This document shows positions 21,357-29,817 of a stretch of DNA of 64,000 nucleotides, piece after piece. Origin of the DNA: Candidatus Methylopumilus universalis (GTDB lineage Bacteria; Pseudomonadota; Gammaproteobacteria; Burkholderiales; Methylophilaceae); assembly GCF_006364435.1 (NCBI RefSeq), contig NZ_CP040977.1:310001-374000 (forward strand), in the 5' to 3' direction. How positions within the stretch are numbered: the stretch's first letter is position 1; the number at the start of each line of letters is the position of its first letter. The notes under the pieces are model-generated. The model was not told where the DNA came from and searched no databases. It saw only the letters and a program-made list of their open reading frames with translations. The position numbers were made by a program, and so were the translations under genes.

Positions 21357-22513
21357 AAAAGTCAGAATACCTCATTGTGGGGGCTGGTCCAGTCGGACTA
21401 ATTTTATCTTTATTACTAGCAAAGCAAAATAAAGCTTCACATCTTCTAGAGGCAAGGAAAAAAAATGACGCACATTCAGACAAGCGAGCATTAGCTCTTT
21501 CATATGGAACGAGACTGATTCTTGAAAATCTTGGAATATGGAGATTGCTAGAAAAAAAAATTACTTCAATTCAAAGCATTCACACAAGTCAAAAAAATAG
21601 CTTTGGACGAACATTGCTATCCTCGGATGAATATAATTTACCGGCATTAGGTTATGTTTTGTCTTATGGCGACTTATCAAAAGCTCTTGAAGATGAAATT
21701 AGTAAATCCTCATTAATAAAAGTGAGTTACGAATTTAAAGTTTCAGCTATCAAAAATAAAAAAGATAAATCCATTTTATATAGCCTGACTAAAAATTTAC
21801 CTCTTGAAGCGCCACTTTTAATATTGGCTGATGGTGGAAAAAATACGACCGATTTAATTGAAAACCTCAAAAGAAAAGAAACTAGTTATAACCACACTGC
21901 ACTAGTTACGAAAGTAATTTCAGAAATTCCCCCTAACAATGTGGCTTATGAAAGATTTACTTCTATGGGACCCATTGCACTTTTACCAAATGGACCAGAA
22001 GAATTTTCATTAGTTTGGACAGGTAAAGATAAAGACATTCAAGCGCTGGCTAAAAATAAAAAAAATATTTTCTTAGAAAAACTGCATGAGCACTTTGGAG
22101 ATAGAGTTGGAAGATTTCTTGATTGCAAGGAATTTATTACTTTCCCATTGAAAAAAATTGTTCTTGAAGACTTTCCGAAATCCAACATAGTGGTTATCGG
22201 TAATTCCGCACAAACAATGCATCCAGTTGCTGGACAGGGCTTTAATACTGGCATCAGAGATGCTTATGCATTATCAAAATTAATGAATGAAACAGAGTTG
22301 GCTCATATAGGCTCCGAACCATTTGTTAATCAATATTATGCTTCTAGAAAGCTAGAGACAAAAAAGACACTTTTCTTTACGGATTCTTTGGTAAGCATTT
22401 TTTCAAATGATTTAGTTGGATTATCGATAACAAGAGGATTTAGTTTATCCCTTTTAGATAACTTTAAGCCTATTAAAAAATTCTTAGTCAACAAAATGAG
22501 TTTTGGTAGATGA
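21353..22513 (+). CDS. ubiH: 2-octaprenyl-6-methoxyphenol hydroxylase (UbiH family)
   Basis: FAD-dependent aromatic hydroxylase of ubiquinone synthesis. The 386 residues begin with the FAD Rossmann motif V-G-A-G-P-V-G at 9-15, then D-K-R-A-L-A-L near 43-49. The second FAD motif is G-N-S-A-Q-T-M-H-P-V-A-G-Q-G-F-N, with the N-x-A-Q-T variant typical of UbiH rather than the D-A-A-H of UbiF/UbiI. It overlaps pepP by four bases and the next hydroxylase by four, which points to one transcript. The exact ring position it acts on is inferred from the family. Confidence 0.85.
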   Translation: MKKSEYLIVGAGPVGLILSLLLAKQNKASHLLEARKKNDAHSDKRALALSYGTRLILENLGIWRLLEKKITSIQSIHTSQKNSFGRTLLSSDEYNLPALGYVLSYGDLSKALEDEISKSSLIKVSYEFKVSAIKNKKDKSILYSLTKNLPLEAPLLILADGGKNTTDLIENLKRKETSYNHTALVTKVISEIPPNNVAYERFTSMGPIALLPNGPEEFSLVWTGKDKDIQALAKNKKNIFLEKLHEHFGDRVGRFLDCKEFITFPLKKIVLEDFPKSNIVVIGNSAQTMHPVAGQGFNTGIRDAYALSKLMNETELAHIGSEPFVNQYYASRKLETKKTLFFTDSLVSIFSNDLVGLSITRGFSLSLLDNFKPIKKFLVNKMSFGR

Positions 22514-23676
22514 TTCAAGAGTCGAGTGATGTATTAATTTTAGGCTCAGGTATTGTGGGCATGGCTGCTTTAATTGCTATTGATAAATATGATATCAAGG
22601 CAACGCTATTATCAGAAACAAAAACCATCCATAAAAAAGATTTTGATCCTAGATTTTATGCAATTACCCCAGGCGTTAAAACATGGCTGGAAAAAAATGG
22701 CGTATGGGATTTTTTGCCTAAGAAAGAAGTATCATCGGTGCGATCTATCATTGTTTATTCAGACAGAGAAAATTCATCTTTAAAATTTAATGCTGATGAT
22801 GTAGGAATGAATGAGCTTGCATTTATTGTGAGCCATGAGGACATCGAAAAAGCATTTATTCACCGAATAAGCAAAATAGATTATAAGGAAATTAAAACAA
22901 ACAAAGTTGAATCCTTAAGTGCCGGAGTAGAAGATATAAATCTTATTTATGCGAATGGTAATAAATGCCAATATAAATTAGCTATTGGCGCTGATGGTTC
23001 GAATTCTTGGGTGCGCAGTCAGTCATCTATAGATTTTAAGAATAAAGATTTTGATCAGACAGCAATGATATTTAATGTTAAAACATCAAAAGCACATCAA
23101 GGGTGCGCTTATCAAAAATTTACGCATCACGGTATATTGGCATTGCTACCCTTACTTACCAATGAATTTTCTGTTGTCTTTTCTTTAAATAATGAGATGC
23201 TTAAAGAATATAAGAGCTTAACTGATGCTAAATTCATTCAAATGTTCAAAAAAGAAATAGGTGAAATTTTTGGAGATATTACTTTAATAACAAAGCGCCA
23301 ATACTTTCCTTTAAATATGAAGATTAATAAATCATTAATTTCAGATCGCGTTTTACTTGTTGGAGATGCAGCTCACCAGATCCATCCCCTTGCAGGTCAG
23401 GGTTTAAATTTGGGCTTAAGAGATGCAATAGAAATTGATAATTTGTTAAGTTCAAATAAAAAATATCATCATGATCTTGGATTAAAATCTTTTCTTAAAA
23501 AATATAACCGTAATAGAAAGACTGATATATTATCTTTAAGCTATTTAACTGATAAATTAAGCTCTCTCTTCACTGCTAAAAATGATTTTTTAGATTTTGC
23601 GATTAATTTTGGCCTCAATAAAATTAATCAAAATCAGTTAATTAAAAAAATTCTTATAGAAAAAGCAATTCATTAA
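22510..23676 (+). CDS. FAD-dependent ubiquinone-biosynthesis hydroxylase (UbiF/UbiI family)
   Basis: Second FAD monooxygenase of the ubiquinone pathway, 388 residues. It has G-S-G-I-V-G-M-A (14-21) for FAD, a short R-F-Y-A-I-T-P segment, and G-D-A-A-H-Q-I-H-P-L-A-G-Q-G-L-N-L-G-L-R-D as the second FAD motif. This D-A-A-H form is that of UbiF/UbiI relatives. Regioselectivity (C5 or C6) cannot be told from sequence, as members of this family change range between lineages. It overlaps ubiH by four bases and dsbC starts on the base after its stop. Confidence 0.85.
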   Translation: MIQESSDVLILGSGIVGMAALIAIDKYDIKATLLSETKTIHKKDFDPRFYAITPGVKTWLEKNGVWDFLPKKEVSSVRSIIVYSDRENSSLKFNADDVGMNELAFIVSHEDIEKAFIHRISKIDYKEIKTNKVESLSAGVEDINLIYANGNKCQYKLAIGADGSNSWVRSQSSIDFKNKDFDQTAMIFNVKTSKAHQGCAYQKFTHHGILALLPLLTNEFSVVFSLNNEMLKEYKSLTDAKFIQMFKKEIGEIFGDITLITKRQYFPLNMKINKSLISDRVLLVGDAAHQIHPLAGQGLNLGLRDAIEIDNLLSSNKKYHHDLGLKSFLKKYNRNRKTDILSLSYLTDKLSSLFTAKNDFLDFAINFGLNKINQNQLIKKILIEKAIH

Positions 23677-24396
23677 ATGATAACTTTAAAAAAAATTACT
23701 GCACTTCTTTTATTATTCCCTTCTTTCTATTCCATGGCAGATGAAGCCAATTTAAAAAAGATGATTGAAGCTTCTTACCCAAAATACAAGGTTGAGAGTA
23801 TCAAGAAAACTTCATACAGTGGTCTTTACGAAGTCTTTATGGGCGGTCAAATTATTTATACAGATGAAAAATTTTCATTTCTTATCGCAGAAGGCCGAAT
23901 TGTTGACCCAAAAACAAAGAAGGATTTAACAGGAGAGCGTCTTGAGGATTTAACTAAAATTGATTTTTCATCGCTCCCTCTTGCCTCAGCGATTAAAACT
24001 ATCAAAGGTGATGGCTCGAGGAAGCTAGTTGTATTTTCAGATGTCGATTGCCCTTTTTGCAAAAGGCTTGAGCAGAATGAATTTACACATATAAATAATA
24101 TTACGATTTATACATTTCTTTTTCCAATTGAAAAATTGCATCCTGATGCTAAGAATAAATCACGGCTTATTTGGTGCGCTAAAGACCGCTCAAAAGCTTG
24201 GCTTGATTGGTCGCTTAATGAGACACTTCCTTCAGGTAAGCCGAATTGTGAAGCACCGACAGAGCAAGTGCTGGAATTGGGATCAAAATTAGGTATAACA
24301 TCTACACCGACCCTTATTTTCTCTGATGGTAAGCGAATGCTAGGTGCTCAACCCTATAAAGAGATAGAAAAAGTATTAAACAACGTCAAATTGTAA
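23677..24396 (+). CDS. dsbC: Thiol:disulfide isomerase
   Basis: Periplasmic isomerase that repairs wrong disulfides. The 239-residue protein has a signal peptide (cleavage near S-M-A at 19-21), an N-terminal dimerisation domain, and a thioredoxin fold with the active pair C125-P-F-C128 (F-S-D-V-D-C-P-F-C). A second cysteine pair in W-C-A-K and P-N-C-E matches the structural disulfide of DsbC. It is the last gene of the pepP-ubi group. LptD, whose cysteines need oxidation, is encoded nearby. Confidence 0.95.
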   Translation: MITLKKITALLLLFPSFYSMADEANLKKMIEASYPKYKVESIKKTSYSGLYEVFMGGQIIYTDEKFSFLIAEGRIVDPKTKKDLTGERLEDLTKIDFSSLPLASAIKTIKGDGSRKLVVFSDVDCPFCKRLEQNEFTHINNITIYTFLFPIEKLHPDAKNKSRLIWCAKDRSKAWLDWSLNETLPSGKPNCEAPTEQVLELGSKLGITSTPTLIFSDGKRMLGAQPYKEIEKVLNNVKL

Positions 24397-24419
24397 GGTT
24401 TTTTTAGGCAACAAATAGC

Positions 24420-24570
24420 TTGACATTTATGACTAAACAACGTAAAAAAGCTCCCAGGTGTTTGGTTTCGAGTTTTATTTAGCTAGCTTTAATTTATATT
24501 TAAGTAGTGCTTTAGTTCTTGATTCAAACTTTTGGGGGGCCTCCCTTGTTTAAAGTTAAGGATTTATGAA
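24420..24570 (+). promoter_or_regulatory. Sigma-70 promoter and long 5' leader of the cold-shock gene
   Basis: A perfect -35 TTGACA at 24420-24425 is followed after 17 bases by TAAAAA at 24443-24448, the strongest promoter-like match seen by eye in the window. Transcription would start near 24455 and leave a leader of about 115 bases before the ATG at 24571. Long leaders are usual for cold-shock mRNAs and often control translation by temperature. A G/C-rich patch GGGGGGCCTCCC at 24533-24544 could fold. A ribosome site AAGG lies at 24558-24561. Confidence 0.6.
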
Positions 24571-24774
24571 ATGGCAACAGGTACAGTAAAGTGGTTTAAT
24601 GATTCAAAAGGTTTTGGTTTTATTACTCCTGATGATGGTGGTGATGATTTATTTGCTCACTTCTCAGCAATCGTAGATACAGGATATAAAAGTCTTAAAG
24701 AAGGTCAAAGAGTAACTTTTGACGTTACAGACGGACCAAAAGGCAAGCAAGCTTCAAATATAAATAAAGCTTAG
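24571..24774 (+). CDS. cspA: Cold-shock domain protein (CspA family)
   Basis: Single cold-shock domain of 67 residues that binds single-stranded RNA and DNA and melts mRNA structure. The RNP motifs are plain: K-G-F-G-F-I-T (RNP1, about 15-21) and D-L-F-A-H-F-S (RNP2, about 28-34), after the standard [10 protein letters not shown] start. The ATG at 24571 is chosen over an upstream in-frame start because the family begins there and AAGG precedes it. It is a single-gene unit with its own promoter and terminator. Which Csp paralogue it is cannot be told. Confidence 0.96.
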   Translation: MATGTVKWFNDSKGFGFITPDDGGDDLFAHFSAIVDTGYKSLKEGQRVTFDVTDGPKGKQASNINKA

Positions 24775-24791
24775 TTTCAAATTGAATAAAT

Positions 24792-24816
24792 AAGCCCGCG
24801 TAAGCGGGCTTTTTTT
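24792..24816 (+). terminator. Intrinsic terminator of the cold-shock gene
   Basis: Perfect eight-pair stem AAGCCCGC / GCGGGCTT (24792-24799 and 24804-24811) with a GTAA loop, followed by a run of T to 24816. It ends on the icd stop codon, and the opposite strand also has an A/T-rich run, so it may stop icd transcription as well. Confidence 0.93.
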
Positions 24817-26053
24817 ACATATAACTTATGATGGCATCAGCAAAGCTATCGGTAGATAGCGCATCAACATTATTTAATTGCGATGAAAAATCTTGAGTGA
24901 CTTTTTGAGCTACCAATGTTTTTCTAAATGCTGATAAAAGTATGCCAGCAGCCTCCGACCATCCCATATGCCTTAACATCATTTCAGCCGAAAGAATCAG
25001 AGAGCTGGGATTGGCAATTTTTTTACCCGCAATGCTTGGGGCGGTGCCATGGGTAGCTTCAAAAATAACAGTCGAATCTGATAAATTAGCACCTGGGGCA
25101 ATGCCAATGCCTCCAACTTGCGCTGCTAATGCGTCCGAAATATAGTCCCCGTTAAGATTAAGTGTAGCTACAACATCGTATTCGTTAGGGTGCAGTAAAA
25201 TTTCTTGCAAAAAGGCATCAGCAATGCAATCTTTGATGATGAGGCCGTTATCACATTTAAAACCAGACTTTCCTTCAATAGCTTTGGCACCAAACTCATC
25301 TCGTGCTAATTCATATCCCCATTCTTTAAATCCACCTTCAGTAAATTTCATGATGTTGCCTTTATGCACGAGCGTGACCGATTTCTTTTTATGCTCAATA
25401 GCATATTCAATAGCTTTTTTTATTAGCCTTTGGCTTCCTTCTTTAGAAACAGGTTTAATTCCTATCGCTGTTGATTCAGGGAAGCGAATTTTATTTTTAA
25501 AGCCCAACTCCGAAATCAATTGAATAATTTTCTTTGATTCCTCAGAGTAGGCCTGCCATTCAATCCCTGCGTAAATATCCTCTGTATTTTCTCTAAAAAT
25601 AACCATATTAGTTTTTTCAGGATTTTTTAGGGGGCTTGGCACGCCATCAAAGTATTCAATGGGTCTTAAGCAAACATAAAGATCAAGCCCTTGTCTTAAT
25701 GCTACATTAAGTGATCTGATGCCACCACTTACGGGCGTTGTGAGGGGGCCTTTAATAGATACAACATACTCCTTCATAGCATCAAGAGTTTCTTGAGGTA
25801 GCCATGTATCTTTATCGTATGTTTTTGTAGCCTTTTCTCCAGCATAAATTTCCATCCAAGCAATTTCTTTTTGACCGTTATAAGCTTTTAAAACGGCTTG
25901 ATTGACGACTTTAAGCATTGCCGGTGTAATGTCGACACCGATGCCATCGCCTTCAATAAATGGGATAATGGGACGGTCTGGAACATTCAAAGTTGAATTT
26001 GAGTTAACAGTAATTTTTGATGCATTTTTTGGAAGATTAATTTTGTTAAGCAT
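24815..26053 (-). CDS. icd: Isocitrate dehydrogenase (NADP+)
   Basis: TCA-cycle oxidation of isocitrate to 2-oxoglutarate. The 412-residue protein matches the E. coli type: I-E-G-D-G-I-G at 33-39, the substrate-binding S114 in [12 protein letters not shown] (the site phosphorylated in E. coli), D-F-C-like Asp ligands in D-C-I-A-D-A, and A-T-H-G-T-A-P followed by [18 protein letters not shown]. It is divergent from rluE with 20 bases between the starts, the same neighbour pair as in E. coli, and converges with the cold-shock gene. Confidence 0.97.
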   Translation of the reverse strand: MLNKINLPKNASKITVNSNSTLNVPDRPIIPFIEGDGIGVDITPAMLKVVNQAVLKAYNGQKEIAWMEIYAGEKATKTYDKDTWLPQETLDAMKEYVVSIKGPLTTPVSGGIRSLNVALRQGLDLYVCLRPIEYFDGVPSPLKNPEKTNMVIFRENTEDIYAGIEWQAYSEESKKIIQLISELGFKNKIRFPESTAIGIKPVSKEGSQRLIKKAIEYAIEHKKKSVTLVHKGNIMKFTEGGFKEWGYELARDEFGAKAIEGKSGFKCDNGLIIKDCIADAFLQEILLHPNEYDVVATLNLNGDYISDALAAQVGGIGIAPGANLSDSTVIFEATHGTAPSIAGKKIANPSSLILSAEMMLRHMGWSEAAGILLSAFRKTLVAQKVTQDFSSQLNNVDALSTDSFADAIISYM

Positions 26054-26073
26054 TCATACTCACTTTTATTTTA

Positions 26074-26610
26074 ATGAAAATATTATTTAACAAGCCTTAT
26101 GGTGTGGTTTGTCAGTTTAGTAAGCATGACAACCATAAAACTTTAAAAGATTTTATTCCAATACCTAATGTTTATCCTGCTGGAAGGCTTGACACAGATA
26201 GTGAAGGTTTAATTATTCTAACTGATGATGGGATATTTCAACATCAAATTAGTGATCCAAAATACAAAATGCAAAAAAATTATTGGGTTCAGGTTGAGGG
26301 TGCTCCGAAAGATAGTGATTTGGAGGAATTAAGGAAAGGCGTTGATTTGGGAGATTTTAAAACATTACCAGCAGAGGTAAAAATGATAAATGAACCCGCA
26401 ATATTATGGGAAAGAATACCGCCGATTAGAGAGAGAAAAATGATTCCCACAACTTGGCTAGAAATTAAAATATCTGAAGGTAAAAATCGCCAAGTGAGAA
26501 GAATGACCGGAAAAATTGGATACCCCACCCTAAGATTAATTCGTTTTGCGATTGGGACTTATAAATTAGATGAATTAGATCCTGGTACCTATAAAATTAT
26601 CCATGAATAA
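26074..26610 (+). CDS. rluE: 23S rRNA pseudouridine synthase E
   Basis: RsuA-family pseudouridine synthase; RluE modifies U2457 of 23S rRNA. The 178-residue protein lacks the S4 domain of RsuA/RluB, starting directly with the catalytic fold (M-K-I-L-F-N-K-P-Y-G). The catalytic aspartate is D40 in G-R-L-D-T-D-S-E-G-L-I-I-L-T. The C-terminal G-K-N-R-Q-V-R-R-M motif is also present. Its position head to head with icd, as in E. coli, favours RluE over RluF or RluB. Confidence 0.9.
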   Translation: MKILFNKPYGVVCQFSKHDNHKTLKDFIPIPNVYPAGRLDTDSEGLIILTDDGIFQHQISDPKYKMQKNYWVQVEGAPKDSDLEELRKGVDLGDFKTLPAEVKMINEPAILWERIPPIRERKMIPTTWLEIKISEGKNRQVRRMTGKIGYPTLRLIRFAIGTYKLDELDPGTYKIIHE

Positions 26611-26719
26611 AAAATTAATTTTAATTCAGCCTTTAAGGGCTGCGGATTAAAGGATTGCTATTCCATTAATAAGTAACCGATTATGATAAAATTTAACTAC
26701 ATTTATAAGAAGCATCTCT

Positions 26720-27805
26720 ATGTCAGGTAATACTCTAGGTACATTATTTACACTCACTTCTTTTGGTGAATCCCATGGCGCCGCTATAGGCGGTATTGTA
26801 GACGGATGTCCACCAGGATTAGATTTATCGGAAGAAGATTTGCAAATAGACTTGGATCGAAGAAAACCTGGTACCTCAAAGCATGTGACTCAGCGCAACG
26901 AAGAAGATAAGGTTGAGATTTTATCTGGTGTATTTGAAGGCAAAACTACAGGTGCACCTATAGGCTTTATTATTAGAAATACAGATCAACGTAGTCAAGA
27001 TTACTCAAAAATTAAAGATGTATTTCGCCCCGGACACGCAGATTATACTTATGCTCATAAATATGGTCTAAGAGACTATAGAGGCGGAGGAAGATCAAGC
27101 GCTAGGGAGACGGCGGTAAGGGTTGCTGCTGGTGCCATAGCTAAAAAATGGCTTCTTAAAAAATATGGGATAAAAATTCGTGCTTATTTAAGCCAAATGG
27201 GGACTGTTAATATTCCATTTAAAAAGTGGGAGGATGTAAATCAAAATCCATTTTTTTGTCCTAATCTTGATCAAGTACCTGAGTTGGAAAAATATTTAGA
27301 TAGCATTCGTGCCGATAGAGATTCTGTAGGCGCAAAAATTACTGTAGTTGCTGAGAATTTACCTGTGGGCTTGGGTGAGCCAGTTTTTGGAAGATTAGAC
27401 GCTGAAATTGCTTATGCAATGATGAGTATAAATGCTGTAAAGGGCGTTGATATTGGCGAAGGCTTCGGCTCGGTCATTCAAAAAGGAAGTGAGCATGGTG
27501 ATGAACTAACACCACAAGGCTTTTTAACAAATAATGCAGGTGGTATTTTAGGGGGTATTTCCACTGGGCAGCCTATTATTGCTCATGTGGCTTTTAAGCC
27601 AACTTCAAGCATTCCTCAAGATAGAAAATCAATCAACACAAAAGGTGAAGCCGTTCTTATGCAAACAACAGGCCGTCACGATCCTTGTGTTGCCATTAGA
27701 GCAACACCTATCGTTGAAGCTATGTTGGCTTTGGTTATTATCGATCAAGCATTAAGGCATCGAGCTCAAAACGCCGATGTAATTCCACATACACCTAAAA
27801 TTTAG
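26720..27805 (+). CDS. aroC: Chorismate synthase
   Basis: Forms chorismate from EPSP using reduced FMN, the last shared step to aromatic amino acids and folate. The 361 residues include T-S-F-G-E-S-H-G (13-20), the R-R-K-P-G-T-S segment, [10 protein letters not shown], and the C-terminal R-H-D-P-C, all signatures of the family. A short stem CAGCC/GGCTG at 26627-26642 upstream has no T-run. The stop shares one base with the GTG start of the next gene. Confidence 0.98.
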   Translation: MSGNTLGTLFTLTSFGESHGAAIGGIVDGCPPGLDLSEEDLQIDLDRRKPGTSKHVTQRNEEDKVEILSGVFEGKTTGAPIGFIIRNTDQRSQDYSKIKDVFRPGHADYTYAHKYGLRDYRGGGRSSARETAVRVAAGAIAKKWLLKKYGIKIRAYLSQMGTVNIPFKKWEDVNQNPFFCPNLDQVPELEKYLDSIRADRDSVGAKITVVAENLPVGLGEPVFGRLDAEIAYAMMSINAVKGVDIGEGFGSVIQKGSEHGDELTPQGFLTNNAGGILGGISTGQPIIAHVAFKPTSSIPQDRKSINTKGEAVLMQTTGRHDPCVAIRATPIVEAMLALVIIDQALRHRAQNADVIPHTPKI

Positions 27806-28974
27806 TGAGTTCTAGTCACAATCTTCATTGGCGTTTATCACGCTTTTATTTTTTTTATTATTTCTTCGTAGGTTCTTTCGTCCCTTACTGGGGAATTTAT
27901 TTACAATCAGAAAATTTTTCACCCTCTAGCATTGGCATTCTTCTCTCTTTGTTCCAAATCAGCCGCATCGTTGCTCCTAATCTTTGGGGTTGGCTAGCTG
28001 ACCATACAGGCCATCGAGTTAAATGGATAAAGCTCACGTCATTTTTAGGCCTCATAGGGTTTATCGGTGTTTTTTGGGCTAAGGGATTCTTTTGGATCTT
28101 TTTAGTAATGTCAGCATTAAGTTTATTTACGAGCTCAACATTGCCACTTGCCGAATCTTTAACTCTTGCACATTTAGCAACTACAGATGGTCATTACAGC
28201 AGAATAAGACTATGGGGATCAATCGGATTTATTGTAGCGTCCTTATTCTTAGGATATTTAATAGACCTTCAAGGCATTAATATTTTATTGTGGGTTTTAT
28301 TGATAGCTCAAGCCATTATATTTTTCTTATCAAATACTATTCCTGAAACTCAAGAGATTCACCATAAAAAAAACCATGTACCTATTTGGAAGATTATCAA
28401 AACACCATCTGTAGTGGCACTTTTAATCGGATGCACTCTAATGGTTTCAGCGCATGGAGTGCTTTATAATTTTTATTCAATTTACCTAAAGGAACATGGA
28501 TATAGCAGTGCTACCATAGGATGGCTTTGGGCAGTTGGTGTCATTTGTGAAATTTTGATTTTTATGTTGATGCCAAAAATTTTACGTCGCTACTCACTTA
28601 AAACAATTTTACTGATGAGTTTATTCTTAGGTGTGATTCGATTTATTCTAATCGGAGCCTCTCCTGATCGCTTATATTTATTATTCATTGCACAAATGTT
28701 TCATGCTGCAACTTTTGGAAGTTTTCATGCAGCATCAATTGAAGTTATCGCTTACTTTTTTAAAGGACGAAATCAAACAAGGGGACAGGCAATTTACAAT
28801 AGCGTAGCTTATGGCATTGGTGGAACCGTTGGAGGATTGGGAGGTGGTTATTTAATACAATATCTTGGCGGTCAGATTGGATTTATGATTGCCGCTATAT
28901 CACCACTGATTGGATTTATGGTGATTTGGTTTGGATTAAAACTAGAAATTAAAGGCAATAAAATATTTGGATAG
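27805..28974 (+). CDS. MFS transporter, HcaT-like
   Basis: A 389-residue inner-membrane protein with about 12 hydrophobic segments, starting at GTG 27805. The N-terminal F-Y-F-F-Y-Y-F-F-V-G-S-F-V-P-Y-W-G-I-Y-L and the loop L-A-D-H-T-G-H-R after TM2 resemble the phenylpropionate (HcaT/YgaY-like) branch of the major facilitator superfamily. The two six-helix halves are separated by a loop near K-K-N-H-V-P-I-W-K. Substrate is unknown; the tight link to aroC (one-base overlap) may only reflect genome packing. It converges with folE2 with 16 bases between. Confidence 0.8.
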   Translation: MSSSHNLHWRLSRFYFFYYFFVGSFVPYWGIYLQSENFSPSSIGILLSLFQISRIVAPNLWGWLADHTGHRVKWIKLTSFLGLIGFIGVFWAKGFFWIFLVMSALSLFTSSTLPLAESLTLAHLATTDGHYSRIRLWGSIGFIVASLFLGYLIDLQGINILLWVLLIAQAIIFFLSNTIPETQEIHHKKNHVPIWKIIKTPSVVALLIGCTLMVSAHGVLYNFYSIYLKEHGYSSATIGWLWAVGVICEILIFMLMPKILRRYSLKTILLMSLFLGVIRFILIGASPDRLYLLFIAQMFHAATFGSFHAASIEVIAYFFKGRNQTRGQAIYNSVAYGIGGTVGGLGGGYLIQYLGGQIGFMIAAISPLIGFMVIWFGLKLEIKGNKIFG

Positions 28975-28990
28975 GTTGATTTAGCTGGGA

Positions 28991-29782
28991 TTACCCTTCA
29001 ATCAATGCGTAGGCTGAATGATTATGAATAGATTCAAAGTTTTCAGATTCCACAATGAAGTGATCAACTCTTTTTTCTAGTTTTAATTGAGCCGCTACAT
29101 CTCTTACCATATCTTCTACAAATTTAGGATTGTCGTAAGCTTTTTCAGTTACATATTTTTCATCTGGTCTTTTTAGCAGACCATAAAGCTCGGATGATGC
29201 CTGTTTTTCAATAAGCTCAATTAAATCTTCTACCCAAATAAATTTGTTAATTTCAGCCGTAACCGTAACATGGGATCTTTGATTATGCGCACCATAATCT
29301 GAAATTTTCTTTGAGCACGGACAAAGACTTGTCACTGGAACAACGACTTTAATTGTGTTTTTGAATTTTCCATCAACAATTTTCCCAATAAAACTTACCT
29401 CATAATCTAAAAGACTTTTGACCCCAGAAACAGGAGCAGTTTTATTAATGAAATATGGAAATGTCATTTCGACATCGCATGATTTAGACTCAAGTCGCTT
29501 AATCATTTCTCTTAAGATATTTTCAAAAGACTCAACAGAGATTTCTCGCTCATTCATGTTTAAGATCTCGACAAATCTAGACATGTGCGTGCCTTTAAAA
29601 TTGTGCGGCAAATATACATACATATTAAATGTTGCAATAGTATGTTGAGCGCCACCCGTTTTATCTTTTACCAGTACAGGATGTTTTATAGATTTAATGC
29701 CAACTTTGTCAATATCCAAACTCCTTAAATCAGGGGAGTTTTGAACGTCTTCAATAGGGCAGATGTGGTCGCTTGTAGTCAT
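28991..29782 (-). CDS. folE2: GTP cyclohydrolase FolE2
   Basis: Type IB GTP cyclohydrolase, the first enzyme of tetrahydrofolate synthesis, used instead of or beside zinc-dependent FolE. The 263-residue protein starts with the [11 protein letters not shown] pattern of FolE2 and holds the metal/active-site cysteine in [12 protein letters not shown] and the H-N-Q-R-S-H motif. It is the last gene of esterase-xseB-ispA-dxs-folE2; the gap to dxs is 35 bases. Confidence 0.96.
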   Translation of the reverse strand: MTTSDHICPIEDVQNSPDLRSLDIDKVGIKSIKHPVLVKDKTGGAQHTIATFNMYVYLPHNFKGTHMSRFVEILNMNEREISVESFENILREMIKRLESKSCDVEMTFPYFINKTAPVSGVKSLLDYEVSFIGKIVDGKFKNTIKVVVPVTSLCPCSKKISDYGAHNQRSHVTVTAEINKFIWVEDLIELIEKQASSELYGLLKRPDEKYVTEKAYDNPKFVEDMVRDVAAQLKLEKRVDHFIVESENFESIHNHSAYALIEG

Positions 29783-29817
29783 AATAAAGAATTAAATAGT
29801 AATACTTGAGTGTAACA

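Noticed and set aside
26627-26642. Hairpin CAGCC/GGCTG between rluE and aroC as a terminator
   Set aside because: Only five to six pairs and no T-run follows on either strand.
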